In this document: piece after piece, positions 1 to 5,703 of the stretch
How the letters are laid out: each line of letters opens with the position of its first letter
How positions within the stretch are numbered: position 1 is the first letter of the stretch
From: Myroides sp.
GTDB taxonomy: Bacteria > Bacteroidota > Bacteroidia > Flavobacteriales > Flavobacteriaceae
DNA length: 5,703 nt
NCBI GenBank assembly: GCA_018384465.1
Contig: JAHAYQ010000118.1
Location: forward strand, 1-5,703
Reading direction: 5' to 3'
Translations under genes and position numbers: made by a program
The notes under the pieces: generated by a model
What the model was told of the DNA's origin: nothing
The model's database searches: none
Seen by the model: only the letters and a program-made list of their open reading frames with translations

Positions 1-1319
1 TTGATTAAATGTTCGTCAAAAGCCATACAAATATTTCTGACAAAAGTTTTTCCCAAAGTAGTTACAATTAGTTCATCAGCTTTAATTGTAATAAGATCGT
101 CCTTTAAAAACTCAGACAATCGCTCCAAAAGAATTTCCTTTGGTATGATAGAATACACAGGTTGTAATGGCGTTTGAAACGTACAGATAATGTTACTGAT
201 GGTTCTACGAAGAATTAAATCGTGTGCTGTAAGTAAATGTCCTTTAACCACCGGAATAGTTCCTTCGCTGATTAATTGCAAATAGGCTGAAACATTTTTT
301 TCATTTTGCGCAAAAGCTGTTTCCGTGTCTCCTATAGACGAAGCTCCAAGCCCCACCATAACCGTTGTTTTAAAAGGTGTATAGCCCATAAAGTTACGGT
401 GCAACGTATTATTTTTAAAAGAATGATATAAATCATCGGTTGATTTGGCAAAGTGATCCATCCCTATTTCGTAATATCCAAATGCCTCAAAAAGTTCACG
501 ACCTGTTTCATAAAGTAAACGTTTTTCGGCATCTTGAGGCAAATCGGCATCTTTAAAACCTCTTTGTCCGTTACCTTTAATCCACGGAACATGTGCATAG
601 GAATAAAAAGAAATACGATCGGGACTTAATAATGCAGTTTTTTGAATGGTATCTTTAATACTATCTACCGTTTGGAAAGGCAATCCAAAAATAATATCAT
701 GCGATATTGATGTATAACCAATTTTGCGTGCTGTATCTGTTACTTCAGCAACTTTTTCGAACGATTGTTTACGATTAATAGCCTTTTGTACAGTTTCATC
801 ATAATCTTGTACACCAAAACTTACCCTAGTGAATCCCAACTGATGTAGAGTTTGTAAATGTTCGCGAGTAGTATTGTTTGGATGTCCTTCAAAGCTGAGT
901 TCAGCATCCGGATGTTTAATAGACTTAGCAAAAATACCATTTAGCAACCTTTCTAATTCTATAGAGCTAAAAAAAGTAGGGGTTCCACCTCCTAAATGCA
1001 GTTCTTTAATGAGTGGTTTTTCTTTAAACAGCGTAAGATACATTTCCCATTCTTTAAGGAGTGCATTTATATAGGGTGCTTCTACTTCATGGCGCTTTGT
1101 AATATATTTATGACAACCACAAAATGTACATAAACTTTCGCAATAGGGTAAATGTATATATATTGATATACCTTCTGTGCTGTTAGTTAGTTTAAAATTT
1201 TGTTTTAACCTATTCATCCATTCTTTTTTAGAAAACGTTGTTTCGTTCCAAAAAGGCACCGTAGGATAACTGGTGTATCTTGGACCAGGTATGTTGTATT
1301 TTTTTACTAAGATTTCCAT
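1..1319 (-). CDS. hemN: Oxygen-independent coproporphyrinogen III oxidase (radical SAM), 3' end cut by window edge
   Basis: This enzyme oxidatively decarboxylates two propionate side chains of coproporphyrinogen III to give protoporphyrinogen IX without O2, in the cytoplasm, using S-adenosylmethionine and a 4Fe-4S cluster. My reading of the minus strand gives 439 uninterrupted codons. It shows the N-terminal HemN signature PGPRYTSYPT (residues 11-20), Y54 and the cluster motif C60-x3-C64-x2-C67-G-C69. The fourth cysteine, in CGC, separates HemN from HemW-type proteins. Also present are GGGTPT (110-115), E144, FGVQD (168-172), NR (182-183), D208 before FGLP (211-214), and later KDADLP, GMDHFA and LHRNF(M)GYT. 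The reading ends in a C-terminal RNICMAFD-type motif that in E. coli HemN (457 residues) lies close to the end, so only some 10-20 residues are missing. The start is the only ATG after an in-frame TGA at 1377-1379. It is divergent from the next gene. E144 sits in EGHPNN where E. coli has EVDPRE, which I take as a lineage variant. Confidence 0.95.
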   Translation of the reverse strand, partial: MEILVKKYNIPGPRYTSYPTVPFWNETTFSKKEWMNRLKQNFKLTNSTEGISIYIHLPYCESLCTFCGCHKYITKRHEVEAPYINALLKEWEMYLTLFKEKPLIKELHLGGGTPTFFSSIELERLLNGIFAKSIKHPDAELSFEGHPNNTTREHLQTLHQLGFTRVSFGVQDYDETVQKAINRKQSFEKVAEVTDTARKIGYTSISHDIIFGLPFQTVDSIKDTIQKTALLSPDRISFYSYAHVPWIKGNGQRGFKDADLPQDAEKRLLYETGRELFEAFGYYEIGMDHFAKSTDDLYHSFKNNTLHRNFMGYTPFKTTVMVGLGASSIGDTETAFAQNEKNVSAYLQLISEGTIPVVKGHLLTAHDLILRRTISNIICTFQTPLQPVYSIIPKEILLERLSEFLKDDLITIKADELIVTTLGKTFVRNICMAFDEHLI

Positions 1320-1336
1320 TTGCTTATACGTTTGTA

Positions 1337-1344
1337 CAAAAGTA
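1337..1344 (-). promoter_or_regulatory. Candidate hemN promoter, -7 element
   Basis: Read on the minus strand this is TACTTTTG, a full match to the Bacteroidota -7 consensus TAnnTTTG. It lies 17 bp before the hemN start, so the leader would be only about a dozen bases. No convincing -33 TTG is present at the usual distance upstream, so the promoter may need an activator or be weak. This is a motif match only, in AT-rich DNA. Confidence 0.45.
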
Positions 1345-1351
1345 TTTCTTC

Positions 1352-1363
1352 TTATACGTATAA
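1352..1363. promoter_or_regulatory. 12-bp perfect palindrome, candidate operator for hemN
   Basis: TTATACGTATAA is a perfect inverted repeat centred about 14 bp upstream of the hemN -7 element, in the spacer between -33 and -7 where a repressor would block RNA polymerase. The 9-mer CTTATACGT found at 1351-1359 recurs at 1323-1331 in the same orientation, between the -7 element and the start codon. A second, 10-bp palindrome, TTTGTACAAA (1331-1340), overlaps the -7 element. The sequence does not match the FNR/CRP box TTGATnnnnATCAA. The regulator is unknown and the site is an inference from symmetry, repetition and position. Confidence 0.35.
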
Positions 1364-1455
1364 AGACTGATATTTGTCATATCGATACTTATTTTCTTTC
1401 TCTGAAATAAACCAATTTTAAGATTTTTATAAGATAATTTCACGCATTAAATTGA

Positions 1456-1463
1456 TATATTTG
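1456..1463 (+). promoter_or_regulatory. Candidate promoter for the DUF4834 gene, -7 element
   Basis: TATATTTG matches the Bacteroidota -7 consensus TAnnTTTG exactly and sits 25 bp before the ATG at 1489, a distance that would give a leader of roughly 20 bases. No clear TTG is seen in the -33 region. The rest of the divergent spacer (1380-1455 and 1464-1488) is AT-rich and shows no gene or RNA structure that I can support. Confidence 0.45.
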
Positions 1464-1488
1464 AACATTAAATCATAAATTATAAAAA

Positions 1489-1767
1489 ATGGACCACGCG
1501 TCTTTCTGGAGTTTTTTAAGAACCGTATTTATCATTATTCTTTTTTACTATCTGATTAAATTTGCTTTCAGACTGTTAGCTCCTTATTTATTAAAAAAAG
1601 CCGTAAATAAAGTAAACGAGAATTTTCAGAAACAGCAACAAGCTTATCAAAACCAATACCAACAACAATCTCAGGAATCTGCCTTTGAAAGTGAACTGAA
1701 ACAAAATAAAATACCTAAAGAAAAAAAGAAGGTCGGTGAATACATTGACTATGAAGAAATAGAATAA
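1489..1767 (+). CDS. DUF4834 family small membrane-anchored protein
   Basis: A 92-residue protein of unknown function that I recognise as a DUF4834-type protein of Flavobacteriia. It has one N-terminal hydrophobic helix (about residues 8-31, within SFWSFLRTVFIIILFYYLIK) followed by a basic, amphipathic stretch (LLKKAVNKV). A glutamine-rich linker follows at about 47-62. The acidic end KVGEYIDYEEIE (81-92) follows a lysine cluster (77-81) and is the most conserved-looking part of the family. The layout suggests an inner-membrane anchor with a short flexible cytoplasmic tail, but topology is inferred. The start is fixed by an in-frame TAA at 1483-1485, two codons upstream. The gene has its own candidate promoter and is followed at once by a terminator, so it is probably transcribed alone. 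No enzymatic motif is visible. The family assignment is from memory of its pattern. Confidence 0.85.
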   Translation: MDHASFWSFLRTVFIIILFYYLIKFAFRLLAPYLLKKAVNKVNENFQKQQQAYQNQYQQQSQESAFESELKQNKIPKEKKKVGEYIDYEEIE

Positions 1768-1769
1768 GT

Positions 1770-1797
1770 AAGTCTTGCAATGCAGGACTTTTTTTTT
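1770..1797 (+). terminator. Intrinsic terminator after the DUF4834 gene
   Basis: A 9-bp stem (AAGTCTTGC at 1770-1778 pairing with GCAGGACTT at 1782-1790, with one G-U pair) closes a 3-base loop. It runs into a tract of nine T residues (1789-1797). It begins two bases after the stop codon at 1765-1767 and separates this gene from the downstream YfhO operon. The loop is short, but the stem plus T-tract is a classic Rho-independent signal. Confidence 0.85.
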
Positions 1798-1817
1798 ATC
1801 CTTTCCTAAATTATAAG

Positions 1818-1825
1818 TACATTTA
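1818..1825 (+). promoter_or_regulatory. Weak candidate promoter for the yfhO-crcB-glycosyltransferase unit
   Basis: TACATTTA matches seven of eight positions counted against TAnnTTTG, missing only the final G, and lies 18 bp before the ATG at 1844. A promoter is expected somewhere in the short stretch 1798-1843 because a terminator precedes it, and this is the best candidate I see. No clear -33 element is present. No fluoride riboswitch-like structure fits in this 46-bp leader. Confidence 0.3.
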
Positions 1826-1843
1826 ACGGCAAAATAGAATTCT

Positions 1844-4285
1844 ATGAAAAATTTTAAAAACTATGTGCCACATATTTTTGCAATAGTAGGTTTTATAGTT
1901 ATTGCTTTGGCTTATTTTCATCCGGTACTTTCTGGTAAGCAAATGATGCAGTCAGATATTGTGCAATACACCGGAATGGCAAAGGAACTAAACGATTTCC
2001 GTAAAAACTACAATGAAGAAACCTATTGGGTAAACAATGCATTTGGAGGAATGCCTACGTACCAACTAGGTGCTAAATATCCACATAATTATATTAAAGA
2101 GTTAGATTATGCTTTGCGTTTTTTACCGAGACCTGCAGACTACGTTTTTCTGTATTTCATAGGATTTTATCTATTATTACTCACCTATAAAGTTAAACCA
2201 TTAAAAGCTTTTATAGGTGCTCTTTTGTTTGGTTTTTCAACCTATCTCATTATCATATTAGGTGCCGGTCATAATGCCAAAGCACATGCAATTGCGTATA
2301 TGCCAATGGTGCTAGCCGGTGTACATTTGGTTTATCGAAAAAAATATCTTGTAGGAGGTATTTTAACTATGGTTGCCGCTGCCCTTGAAATTGCCGCTAA
2401 CCACTTTCAAATGACTTATTACTTGCTATTATTTTTGTTAATTGTAAGTGTTTACTATTCGGTTTATTATATTAAACATAAAGATGTAGCGTCGCTTTTA
2501 AAAATGTTCGGCGTATTTATAGTGGCTGGCATTTTTGCCATTGGTTTAAATGCAACTAATTTAATGGCAACGTCAGAATATGCGCAATACAGTACGCGTA
2601 GCGATAGCGAGTTAACCATTGCACCAGATGGATCGCCTAAACAGTCGACCAATGCCATGACGCACGAGTATATTACCGAATATAGTTATGGTTTATTTGA
2701 AACATTTAATTTATTGGTACCTCGAATTACTGGAGGTGGAAACGGAGAAAATATAGGAACCGAATCTCACACTTATAAATTTGTTTCCAACTTTTTACTA
2801 TCTCAAGGATACGACCCATCTACAGCGCAACAATTCGCAGATCATGCTCCTACTTACTGGGGTGAACAACCTATTGTAGCAGCGCCGGCTTACATTGGAG
2901 CTGTAGTGCTATTTTTAGCTGTTTTGTGCTTTTTTATTGATGACAGAAAAGTAAAGTACTATTTAGGTGCTGGGGCTGCTTTTTCTATTGTATTGTCTTG
3001 GGGACACCATTTTTTTCTGACCGATTTTTTAATTGATTATTTGCCTTTATATAATAAATTCCGAGCCATCACTTCTATTCAAGTAATAGCTGAATTGTGT
3101 TTTCCAGTTTTAGCAATATTGGGGTTACAAGCCTATTTTAAGGCGTCTAAAGACAATCAATTTAAGGCATTAAAACACACCGCTTTCACTTTCGCCGGAT
3201 TAATTGCTTTGTTATTTATCATGAAACCAATGATGCCTTTTGAAGGTGTGAACGATGGTTATTATATGCAAGTTTTTCAAGAAGCAGGTTCAGGTTTCCT
3301 TAAAGCTTTAATAGACGACCGCAAAGCAATGTACACCAATGACTTGTTGCGTACCCTACTATTTATTGCATTAGCAGCAGGAACTTTATGGGCTTTCAAT
3401 AAAGAAAAAATCGCTTTAAAAACAACTATAATTATCGTTGGAGCTTTAGGGGTAATTGATTTAATTTTAATCGATACCAACTATGTGAATAAAGATAATT
3501 TTGTAGCCAAGCATTTTGTCGAAACTCCCTTTCAAGCAACTCCTGCCGATCAACATATTTTATCAGATCCGTCGCAGTTTAGAGTGTTTGAGCAGCAAGG
3601 TGGTTTTAGCAGTGCCCGTAGTTCCTTCTTTCATCATTCTTTAGGCGGATACCACGCAGCCAAACCAAAAAAGATTCAAGATTTATTCGATTATCAAATT
3701 GCGCAACAAAATGTAGAAGTATTAAACATGTTAAATGTTAAGTACGTTCTTTCAAAAGACGAACAAGGTCAGGACATTCCTTTAGAAAACCCTGACGCTA
3801 ATGGAAATGCTTGGTTTGTAACAAATATCGAAAAAGTAGCAAACGCAGATGAAATGATGACGGCAATGAAATCATTTCAGTCAAAGAAAACCGCATTAAT
3901 ATACGAATTGGTTAACGTAAACAAAACTCATTTTGTGGTGGATAGTCTGGCTCAGATTAAATTAATCAACTACAAACCAAATCATTTAGAATATCAATCG
4001 AATAATACAAACGATGGTTTAGCTGTTTTTTCTGAAGTATATTATCCAAAAGGTTGGAAAGTGACTATAGACGGCAAACCAACTGAAATGATAGAAGTAA
4101 ATTATACTTTGCGCGGTTTAGAGATACCTTCTGGTGAGCACACCATTGTATTTTCATTTGAGCCTGAGGTTGTAAAAACAGGTAGTACCATTGCGCTTAT
4201 TAGTTCTATTATTGCGCTAATTGGTATATTGATAGCTGTTTTCTATATCGTTCAAAAAAGAAAAAAAAATCTAACAACTAATTAA
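1844..4285 (+). CDS. YfhO family polytopic membrane protein (GT-C-like, putative glycosyltransferase)
   Basis: An 813-residue inner-membrane protein of the YfhO family. In Bacillus subtilis, YfhO is the GT-C enzyme that places a lipid-carried sugar onto lipoteichoic acid. A Gram-negative host lacks that acceptor, so the substrate here is unknown. About 14 hydrophobic helices are visible: roughly 9-29, 98-115, 119-140, 149-164, 168-186, 191-210, 219-238, 349-366, 371-387, 411-432, 446-463, 501-517, 526-545 and 781-803. The first outer loop carries SDIVQY with D38, the expected place of the GT-C catalytic acid. Other conserved-looking motifs are GHNAKAHAIAYMP (142-154), TGGGNGEN (296-303), YWGEQP (338-343) and YNKFRA (403-408). 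A soluble, probably periplasmic domain (about 555-780) ends in YYPKGWKVTIDG (733-744) and RGLEIPSGEHTI, typical of the family. The tail is basic (QKRKK). An in-frame TAG at 1835-1837 excludes an earlier start. The stop overlaps the crcB start by one base. Confidence 0.88.
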   Translation: MKNFKNYVPHIFAIVGFIVIALAYFHPVLSGKQMMQSDIVQYTGMAKELNDFRKNYNEETYWVNNAFGGMPTYQLGAKYPHNYIKELDYALRFLPRPADYVFLYFIGFYLLLLTYKVKPLKAFIGALLFGFSTYLIIILGAGHNAKAHAIAYMPMVLAGVHLVYRKKYLVGGILTMVAAALEIAANHFQMTYYLLLFLLIVSVYYSVYYIKHKDVASLLKMFGVFIVAGIFAIGLNATNLMATSEYAQYSTRSDSELTIAPDGSPKQSTNAMTHEYITEYSYGLFETFNLLVPRITGGGNGENIGTESHTYKFVSNFLLSQGYDPSTAQQFADHAPTYWGEQPIVAAPAYIGAVVLFLAVLCFFIDDRKVKYYLGAGAAFSIVLSWGHHFFLTDFLIDYLPLYNKFRAITSIQVIAELCFPVLAILGLQAYFKASKDNQFKALKHTAFTFAGLIALLFIMKPMMPFEGVNDGYYMQVFQEAGSGFLKALIDDRKAMYTNDLLRTLLFIALAAGTLWAFNKEKIALKTTIIIVGALGVIDLILIDTNYVNKDNFVAKHFVETPFQATPADQHILSDPSQFRVFEQQGGFSSARSSFFHHSLGGYHAAKPKKIQDLFDYQIAQQNVEVLNMLNVKYVLSKDEQGQDIPLENPDANGNAWFVTNIEKVANADEMMTAMKSFQSKKTALIYELVNVNKTHFVVDSLAQIKLINYKPNHLEYQSNNTNDGLAVFSEVYYPKGWKVTIDGKPTEMIEVNYTLRGLEIPSGEHTIVFSFEPEVVKTGSTIALISSIIALIGILIAVFYIVQKRKKNLTTN

Positions 4286-4287
4286 TG
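4285..4287 (+). promoter_or_regulatory. Stop-start overlap (TAATG) coupling yfhO and crcB
   Basis: The YfhO stop TAA (4283-4285) and the crcB ATG (4285-4287) share one base. There is no Shine-Dalgarno sequence before this ATG, so reinitiation by ribosomes finishing YfhO is the simplest way for crcB to be translated. The junction also supports the chosen crcB start. Confidence 0.7.
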
Positions 4288-4638
4288 AACCTTTTATTAT
4301 TAGCCATAGCGGGTGCCTTAGGTACTGTTTGCAGGTACGAAATTAGCAAATTACTTTCGTGGCAGCAGTTTCCTGTGGCAACTTTAATAGTGAATGTTTT
4401 GGGTAGTTTCATATTGGGATTTCTTTTTGCAAAATATGCTACTCATCAGCAAAATATATTTACTATTTTAGGAGTAGGTTTTTGCGGAGGATTTACCACT
4501 TTTTCTACTTTTTCGTTAGATCTTTTTAAAATGATACAAAATCAGCAATATGTTGATATGTTTCTTTATCTAGCTTTGTCAGTTATTTTGGGAATAGCAG
4601 GTATTATGGCAGGAGTTTATCTGTCTAAAATTGTTTAA
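4285..4638 (+). CDS. crcB: Fluoride ion channel CrcB/Fluc
   Basis: A 117-residue inner-membrane fluoride channel that exports F- down its electrochemical gradient and protects enzymes such as enolase and pyrophosphatase. Family members act as antiparallel dual-topology homodimers with two pores. Four membrane helices fit: about 2-20, 31-51, 58-80 (broken by the glycines) and 92-114. Diagnostic residues are present: AGALGTVCRY (9-18) with R17, the pore asparagine N37 in IVNVLGSF, and GFCGGFTTFSTFS (65-77). The last motif holds the central Na+-site TTFS break and the phenylalanines F73 and F76 that line the pore. Length is normal for a single-gene homodimeric Fluc, and no second paralogue lies beside it. 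Translation is probably coupled to yfhO, and a glycosyltransferase gene starts 6 bp after the stop. No fluoride riboswitch is seen upstream. Confidence 0.96.
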   Translation: MNLLLLAIAGALGTVCRYEISKLLSWQQFPVATLIVNVLGSFILGFLFAKYATHQQNIFTILGVGFCGGFTTFSTFSLDLFKMIQNQQYVDMFLYLALSVILGIAGIMAGVYLSKIV

Positions 4639-4644
4639 ATATTT

Positions 4645-5703
4645 ATGAAAAAAGTATTAATCATATCATATTATTGGCCACCAGCAGGTGGTCCGGGCGT
4701 ACAACGTTGGTTAAAGTTTGTGAAGTACCTTCCCGATTTTAATATAGAACCTATCGTTTACGTGCCCGAAAATGCTTCTTATCCAATGATTGATGAAAGG
4801 CTAATAGCAGAAGTTTCTGATGAATTAACCTTGTTGAAGCAACCAATTAACGAACCCTATAAATGGGCAGCTCTTTTTTCAAAAAACAGTACCAAAACCA
4901 TTAGTTCGGGTATGATTAAACCTGAGCGAAAACAATCACTTATCGAAAAATGTTTACTGTATATCAGAGGTAATTTTTTCATTCCTGATGCGCGCGTGGG
5001 TTGGGTAGAACCCTCAACAACATACTTATCAGATTATATAAAAAAACATCCCATTGATGTTCTTATAACAACCGGCCCGCCACATAGTATGCATCTTATC
5101 GGTATGGAACTACAAAAGCGATTCGCTGTTAAATGGATTGCCGATTTTCGGGATCCATGGACATCTATAGGTTATCATAAAGAATTAAGATTGACAAAAA
5201 AATCGGAAGCTAAACATAAATTCTTGGAAAAGAAAGTACTTAATACTGCCGATTTAATCATTACTACAAGCAATACAACCAAGAAAGAATTTGAACAACT
5301 TACCACTAAACCCATCCAAGTTATTACGAATGGTTATGATGTAGAAACGATTGATAAACCTGCCTTAGACAAAAAGTTTACCATTAGTCACATAGGTTCG
5401 TTGTTATCTAAAAGAAATCCACGTATTTTGTGGAAAGCTTTGAAAGAACTTATTAAGGAAAATGAATCGTTTAGAAATGATTTTCAGTTGCAATTAATAG
5501 GAAAAGTTAGTCCGGAAATTATTGATACTATTAACGAGTTTAAGTTAGATACGTATGTTGATTTAAAAGGATATGTTCCCCACAGCGAAGCATTGCGTTA
5601 TCAAAGAAGTTCACAATTGCTTTTACTTATTGAAATAGATTCGTATGAAACAGCCGGAATAATTCCTGGAAAATTATTTGAATACATGGCTGCTGAACGA
5701 CCT
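4645..5703 (+). CDS. Glycosyltransferase, GT-B fold (family 4-like), 3' end cut by window edge
   Basis: A retaining-type GT-B glycosyltransferase, expected to move a sugar from a nucleotide-sugar donor to a cell-surface glycan precursor on the cytoplasmic side of the membrane. I read 353 open codons from the ATG. The N-terminal Rossmann domain starts with KKVLIISYYWPPAGGPGVQR (2-21), whose glycine-rich loop is typical of the acceptor side of GT4 enzymes. TGPPHS (143-148) and DFRDPW (167-172) follow. The linker to the donor domain carries NGYD (229-232). The donor domain starts with ISHIGSLLSKRNP (247-259) and reaches GKLFEYMAA (342-350), the segment holding the conserved donor-site glutamate E346. 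Relatives are about 400-430 residues long, so about 50-80 residues are missing. No signal peptide or membrane helix is seen. It lies 6 bp after crcB and is probably cotranscribed with yfhO and crcB. Sugar specificity cannot be told from the sequence. Confidence 0.9.
   Translation, partial: MKKVLIISYYWPPAGGPGVQRWLKFVKYLPDFNIEPIVYVPENASYPMIDERLIAEVSDELTLLKQPINEPYKWAALFSKNSTKTISSGMIKPERKQSLIEKCLLYIRGNFFIPDARVGWVEPSTTYLSDYIKKHPIDVLITTGPPHSMHLIGMELQKRFAVKWIADFRDPWTSIGYHKELRLTKKSEAKHKFLEKKVLNTADLIITTSNTTKKEFEQLTTKPIQVITNGYDVETIDKPALDKKFTISHIGSLLSKRNPRILWKALKELIKENESFRNDFQLQLIGKVSPEIIDTINEFKLDTYVDLKGYVPHSEALRYQRSSQLLLLIEIDSYETAGIIPGKLFEYMAAERP

Noticed and set aside
874..1074. 66-codon open frame on the plus strand
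   Set aside because: It lies antisense inside hemN, whose protein matches a known family over its whole length. It has no recognisable protein features.
1380..1387. 8-bp palindrome TATCGATA in the divergent spacer
   Set aside because: It is short, common in AT-rich DNA, and not repeated or placed at either candidate promoter.
1320..1488. Small RNA or tRNA in the divergent spacer
   Set aside because: No cloverleaf, stable hairpin or terminator is visible. The spacer is AT-rich and is explained by two promoters.
1798..1843. Possible fluoride riboswitch upstream of the operon containing crcB
   Set aside because: The 46-bp AT-rich leader lacks the GG-rich pseudoknot pattern of the crcB motif and is too short. 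The region just before crcB is coding sequence.
2467..2658. 63-codon open frame on the minus strand
   Set aside because: Antisense shadow within the YfhO coding sequence, with no promoter or family resemblance.
3277..3480. 67-codon open frame on the minus strand
   Set aside because: Antisense shadow within the YfhO coding sequence, with no promoter or family resemblance.

Overview
The window looks like chromosomal DNA from a low-GC member of the Bacteroidota, most likely Flavobacteriaceae. The evidence is a DUF4834-type small membrane protein typical of that group, the Bacteroidota-type YfhO membrane protein, strongly A/T-biased codon use, no Shine-Dalgarno sequences before the starts, and good matches to the Bacteroidota -7 promoter element TAnnTTTG. 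No insertion sequence, phage gene, CRISPR array, tRNA or rRNA is visible.

Left part (1-1319, minus strand): nearly all of hemN, the oxygen-independent coproporphyrinogen III dehydrogenase of heme synthesis. It runs off the left edge only a few residues before its expected end. A 169-bp AT-rich divergent spacer (1320-1488) separates it from the plus-strand genes. The spacer holds a candidate promoter for each direction and a 12-bp palindrome placed where an operator for hemN would be expected.

Middle part (1489-1797): one short gene for a 92-residue DUF4834 membrane-anchored protein, closed by a clear intrinsic terminator.

Right part (1844-5703, plus strand): a tightly packed unit of three genes. 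They are an 813-residue YfhO-family polytopic membrane protein (GT-C-like), a CrcB/Fluc fluoride channel that starts inside the YfhO stop codon, and, 6 bp later, a GT-B-fold glycosyltransferase cut by the right edge. The two sugar-related proteins suggest a cell-surface glycosylation or polysaccharide function. A fluoride channel between them is the most unusual feature of the layout. I found no clear previously undescribed system. The most open questions are the acceptor of the YfhO protein, the reason for crcB in this operon, and the possible operator in front of hemN.
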